The position numbers and the translations under genes are program-made. From contig MGAT01000008.1 of the NCBI GenBank assembly GCA_001789855.1, positions 1-8,368 of the forward strand: a DNA stretch of 8,368 nucleotides, in the 5' to 3' direction. Origin of the DNA: Candidatus Roizmanbacteria bacterium RIFCSPLOWO2_01_FULL_44_13. Its GTDB lineage: Bacteria; Patescibacteriota; Microgenomatia; UBA1406; GWC2-37-13. This document shows positions 5,290 to 8,368 of the stretch, one piece after another (position 1 is the first letter of the stretch; the number at the start of each line of letters is the position of its first letter). Under the pieces are notes generated by a model. It saw nothing but the letters and a program-made list of their open reading frames with translations, ran no database searches and was not told where the DNA came from.

Positions 5290-6377
5290 ACCTTTACTCT
5301 TTTCTCGATATTTAACAGAATTCCGATAAGAGAAAATGAAATTAAAAGATTGCTTCCACCGTAAGACAAAAATGGCAGAGACACTCCCGTCAAGGGAAAA
5401 AGCCCCGTCATTCCCGCCAGGTTAATTATCAGCTGGAGATTAAAAAAGGCGAATATGCCGGCACTCAGCAGACGCGACAGTTTATCCGGAGCCATCCTGA
5501 TCAAGTGATATATCTTATAAACAAAAACAAAATAGAACGATAAAAGAATTGCCGCGCCGATAAATCCGTACTCCTCGCCGATGATGGCAAAGATGGAGTC
5601 GGTGTGGGCTTCGGGTAAAAACAAGTATTTCTGCCGGGACGCGCCAAAACCCGCGCCCATAAGCCCCCCGTTTGAGAGAGAAATTAAAATTTGGTTGATG
5701 TGATAGCCTATGCCCAGGGGGTCGCTTGATGGGTTTAAATAAGCCATTAGGCGGTCTAATCGGTATGGACTGGCTTTGATCAATAGGTAAAAAAGGCCAA
5801 GCCCGAACGGAGCCAACAGAATTAGAGACGTCATATTCATTCCGGCCAAATAATAGATGACGAGGGAGAGTAAAAGAACGATTATTGCCGTCCCCATGTC
5901 GGGCTGCAGAATGATAAGAAAAGTCAAAAACCCTATCAGAAAAATGAAGGAGGTAAATCGCCTCTTCTCCGGATTTTTAAACCATGACGCCAAGTAAATA
6001 ATGACGGAAAACTTTGCCAATTCGGTCGGCTGGACATTGATGATGCCTAAATCTAGCCAGCGCCTGGCTCCGCCGGCCGCTTGGCCGATTCCGGGAATCA
6101 GCACCATCATCAAGAGAAGAATTGTAAAAGCCATCGACAGGATCGAAAAAAAATATAATCTTTTGTAGTCAAAGAGCGAAAAAAATATTAAAACAGTGAG
6201 GCCTAAAACAAGCCAGATTGCCTGGAGACGAAAATAATGAAGGCTCTCGCCAAATTCGGCGACGGCCCTGACCGATGAGGCCTCGAAAATAAAAACCAGC
6301 CCCACCAAAGACAGGATTATCGGAATCGTCAAAATCGGTAGGAAAAATTTGTTTCTAACAAACAAGTTCTTAAACAT
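5286..6377 (-). CDS. ftsW: FtsW, septal peptidoglycan glycosyltransferase (SEDS family)
   Basis: FtsW polymerises lipid II into glycan strands at the division septum, working with a class B penicillin-binding protein. The 363 residues carry about ten hydrophobic segments and the SEDS signatures: GGARRWLDLGIINVQPTELAKF beginning at 102, QPDMGTA (158-164), YHINQILISLSNGGLMGAG (225-243), the extracellular loop LPEAHTDSIFAIIGEE (254-269) holding the putative catalytic Asp260, and SLPFLSYGGSNL (333-344). GASRQKYLFLPEAHTD favours FtsW over RodA, as does the dcw location. The ATG overlaps the end of murI by eight bases and has no Shine-Dalgarno, so translation is probably coupled. Its stop TAA overlaps the stop TAG of the opposing gene, giving a four-base tail-to-tail overlap with no space for a separate terminator. 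The partner penicillin-binding protein gene is not in the window. Confidence 0.96.
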   Translation of the reverse strand: MFKNLFVRNKFFLPILTIPIILSLVGLVFIFEASSVRAVAEFGESLHYFRLQAIWLVLGLTVLIFFSLFDYKRLYFFSILSMAFTILLLMMVLIPGIGQAAGGARRWLDLGIINVQPTELAKFSVIIYLASWFKNPEKRRFTSFIFLIGFLTFLIILQPDMGTAIIVLLLSLVIYYLAGMNMTSLILLAPFGLGLFYLLIKASPYRLDRLMAYLNPSSDPLGIGYHINQILISLSNGGLMGAGFGASRQKYLFLPEAHTDSIFAIIGEEYGFIGAAILLSFYFVFVYKIYHLIRMAPDKLSRLLSAGIFAFFNLQLIINLAGMTGLFPLTGVSLPFLSYGGSNLLISFSLIGILLNIEKRVKV

Positions 6378-7206
6378 TGTCTATTTCGGCTAACTGTACT
6401 TTTATATTAGAAGAGTGGGATTTTAAAAACAATTTCATTAATCTTTTGTAGTTTGGTTCTTCGTCGGTGAGGAAATAGGAAACTTTTTTCTTTTTCTCCA
6501 GTTTTTTTTCCAATTCCTTTTGGAGTGATAAATATTCTTTTAGTTTTTCAGCAGCAATTTTTCCCTCGGTCAATATTTGTACTTTTCGTCCGACAATCTT
6601 CTGAATTTCCTTTTTCAGAAGTTCGTAGTGGGTGCAGCCCAAAATAAGAGCTTCAATCTTTTTTTTAGTCAATGAGTTTAAATAATTTTTTAAAACTAGT
6701 CGAAGTGCTCTGTTGTCTTTGTGGATTCCTTCTTCAATAAACGGAACCAGGAGCGGGCAAGCCTGCTGGTAAACATGAACACGTGGCATGGCTTTTTTTA
6801 TTTGCCGCACAAATGCCTTTGAATTAACGGTCGCCGTTGTTCCGACTACGCCGACCCGGGAAATTTTTTTTAAACTTTGATATTCTTCGAGGCTTTCGAC
6901 CACCGGCTTGATTATCCCCAGGACTTTGCGGCCGGGATAGTATTTCGGCAAGTAGTTGTGTTGAATTTTTTTTAAGGCGGCCGCGGTTGAACTATTGCAG
7001 GCTATTACGACCAATTGACAGTTCTTTTTGAACAAAAAGTTCAGCGCTTCTTTGGTGAACCGGTAGATTATTTCCGGGGAACGGTTTCCGTAAGGCACCC
7101 GAGCGTTGTCGCCGAGATAGACATAGTTATATGTCGGCAAGTGCTCGAGAAAGGCCCTGAATATTGTCAGCCCACCGAGTCCGGAGTCAAAAACGCCGAT
7201 ATTCAT
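6370..7206 (-). CDS. murI: Glutamate racemase MurI
   Basis: MurI converts L-glutamate to D-glutamate without a cofactor, using two cysteines as acid and base. The 278 residues show IGVFDSGLGG (3-12) with Asp7 and Ser8, YLGDNARVPYGNRS (30-43), the first catalytic cysteine in IACNSSTA (Cys70) and the second in LGCTHYELL (Cys191, with His193), so the active site is intact. The tail has a lysine/glutamate-rich helix (about 228-242) of no clear function. The start ATG overlaps the murD stop in an ATGA arrangement and the end overlaps ftsW by eight bases, so all three are probably co-translated. The position makes sense: the product is the amino acid that MurD, encoded just upstream, adds to the stem peptide. 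A general aspartate/glutamate racemase is possible by fold, but the context argues for MurI. Confidence 0.95.
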   Translation of the reverse strand: MNIGVFDSGLGGLTIFRAFLEHLPTYNYVYLGDNARVPYGNRSPEIIYRFTKEALNFLFKKNCQLVVIACNSSTAAALKKIQHNYLPKYYPGRKVLGIIKPVVESLEEYQSLKKISRVGVVGTTATVNSKAFVRQIKKAMPRVHVYQQACPLLVPFIEEGIHKDNRALRLVLKNYLNSLTKKKIEALILGCTHYELLKKEIQKIVGRKVQILTEGKIAAEKLKEYLSLQKELEKKLEKKKKVSYFLTDEEPNYKRLMKLFLKSHSSNIKVQLAEIDNV

Positions 7207-8368
7207 AATAGGGTTTTTACCACGCGGTTAAACTCTTCGCCCCGGTGAAATTCGTTGTTGAACATGGCAAAGCTGGTCGCCCCCGGTGAAAACAGAATAT
7301 AGGATTCTTCTTTGAGTTCTTTGGCCGTTTCATAAGCTTTTTTCACCGCCTCGTCAATGCTGTCGAAGACTCTATCCGATAATTTTTTATCGTATAAGGC
7401 TCGCAATTCTTCCAAGATTTGGTCGGTAAAAGAGCCTGCCAAAAGAATAATTTTTTCTACTTTCTTAAGATGCTTTAATAATTCATCGACGGGCAGGTTT
7501 TTTGAATTACCGCCCAAGATTAGAATGATTTTCTTGTCGGCAAATGTGTCGATCGCTTTAATCGTGGCAATCGGCGTAGTCGCAGTCGTGTCATTCACAA
7601 AAAATATTTTATCCTTGCGGCCGACGGGTTCCTGCCGGTAGGAAAGAGGATGGAAATTTGAAATCATTTTGACGGCTCTTTTTTTATCGATCCCAATTAT
7701 TTTGGCAACCGCTAGGGCGGCGGCGGCGTTTTCCAAATTGTGCTCCCCTTTAAGATAAACCAGTTTATGGGGAAAATTTTTCTTGGAAAAAATTATTTTT
7801 TTTGATTTAAAGTTCTTAAACTGCAAACTCTCATTCAAGATAAAATAGTCGTCCTTTTTTTGGTAGAGAAAAATTGCCTTCTTGTCGTATATATAATCAT
7901 CCATACGGTTGTAATAATTTAGGTGGTCGGGATAAATATTGGTCATAACGGCAATATGGGGGCTGATTTTTTTTCGGTGAAATCCGGAAAGCGCCCACGA
8001 AGAAATCTCCGCCACTACCCAATCGGTTTCTTTCAATGTCTTTAAATAATTAATCGTAGAAATTCCCGGGAATCCCCCGCCCAGAAAGGCGGGAAAATTT
8101 GAAAGCTTTAATAAATTAAAAATCATGCTCGTCGTAGTTGATTTGCCCCTGGTCCCGGTGACGCCGATGATTTTACCGGGAAAATTGGCGGCAAAAAAAG
8201 ATAACTCCATTTCGACTGGAATTCCTTTTTTTTCAGCGGCGACAATTTCCGGCGTCGTCCACAAAACCGACGGTCCTTTGAAAATGATGTCGGCTGATAA
8301 AAAATCGTCCTGCTGGTGTCCTCCGAGATGAAACGTTATTTCATAATCTTTAAGAGCTTCTATTGACG
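7203..8368 (-). CDS. murD: MurD, UDP-MurNAc-L-alanine:D-glutamate ligase, start cut by the window edge
   Basis: MurD adds D-glutamate to UDP-MurNAc-L-alanine in the cytoplasm, using ATP. The frame is open from the edge, with 387 residues visible (first whole codon at 8366). About 50-70 residues of the N-terminal UDP-binding domain are probably missing, judging from the usual length near 440. Visible are LGGHQQDDFLSADIIFKGPSV (from residue 14), the ATP loop GVTGTRGKST (68-77), AEISSW (119-124), NIYPDHLNYY (143-152), Tyr158 with Lys162, the expected carbamylated lysine, GEHNLENAAAA (207-217), YRQEPVG (243-249), NDTTATTPIAT (258-268), LGGNSKNLP (284-292) and the C-terminal SPGATSFAMF (360-369). 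Two sites depart from the E. coli pattern: GTNGKST reads GTRGKST and DSKATN reads DTTATT. The end overlaps murI by four bases (ATGA). Confidence 0.95.
   Translation of the reverse strand, partial: SIEALKDYEITFHLGGHQQDDFLSADIIFKGPSVLWTTPEIVAAEKKGIPVEMELSFFAANFPGKIIGVTGTRGKSTTTSMIFNLLKLSNFPAFLGGGFPGISTINYLKTLKETDWVVAEISSWALSGFHRKKISPHIAVMTNIYPDHLNYYNRMDDYIYDKKAIFLYQKKDDYFILNESLQFKNFKSKKIIFSKKNFPHKLVYLKGEHNLENAAAALAVAKIIGIDKKRAVKMISNFHPLSYRQEPVGRKDKIFFVNDTTATTPIATIKAIDTFADKKIILILGGNSKNLPVDELLKHLKKVEKIILLAGSFTDQILEELRALYDKKLSDRVFDSIDEAVKKAYETAKELKEESYILFSPGATSFAMFNNEFHRGEEFNRVVKTLL

Noticed and set aside
1..8368. Mobile elements, CRISPR repeats or integration sites explaining the inverted gene
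   Set aside because: No transposase, terminal inverted repeats, flanking duplication or spaced direct repeats were seen around 3933-5289 or elsewhere.

Overview
The window is a gene-dense piece of a bacterial division and cell wall (dcw) cluster. It is read almost entirely on the minus strand and is cut by both window edges. In transcription order, from right to left, it holds murD (start missing), murI, ftsW, an unrecognised gene on the opposite strand, murG, ftsQ/divIB, ftsA and ftsZ (end missing). All seven named genes are recognisable from family motifs. Apart from the 157-base gap at 3933-4089, no stretch over a few bases is non-coding.

The style suggests a small-genome candidate-phylum bacterium (Patescibacteria/CPR type). 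Genes abut or overlap (4, 8 and 38 nt overlaps; 2 and 3 nt gaps). The wall genes show no Shine-Dalgarno sequences. MurG has a shortened glycine loop (TGGH instead of GGTGGH), which I associate with that group. A soluble protein of unknown function with a C-terminal zinc ribbon sits inside the cluster. This assignment is inference, with moderate confidence.

Right block (5286-8368): murD, murI and ftsW overlap end to start and are probably one transcript. MurI makes D-glutamate, MurD adds D-glutamate to UDP-MurNAc-L-Ala, and FtsW polymerises the finished lipid II at the septum. A short GC hairpin with a T tract just past the ftsW stop, lying inside the 3' end of the opposing gene, could end this transcript.

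Middle (3932-5289): a plus-strand gene of 399 codons breaks the cluster. It converges on ftsW, with the two stop codons overlapping, and diverges from murG across the 157-base gap. That gap holds a plausible plus-strand promoter, a perfect -10 box placed for a leaderless murG mRNA, a foldable leader of about 120 nt, and the only good Shine-Dalgarno in the window.

Left block (1-3932): murG, ftsQ, ftsA and ftsZ form a second tight unit that probably starts at the murG promoter. MurG makes lipid II, FtsQ is the membrane scaffold of the divisome, and FtsA anchors FtsZ filaments to the membrane. murC, often found between murG and ftsQ, is absent here. I see no mobile element, CRISPR array or RNA gene.
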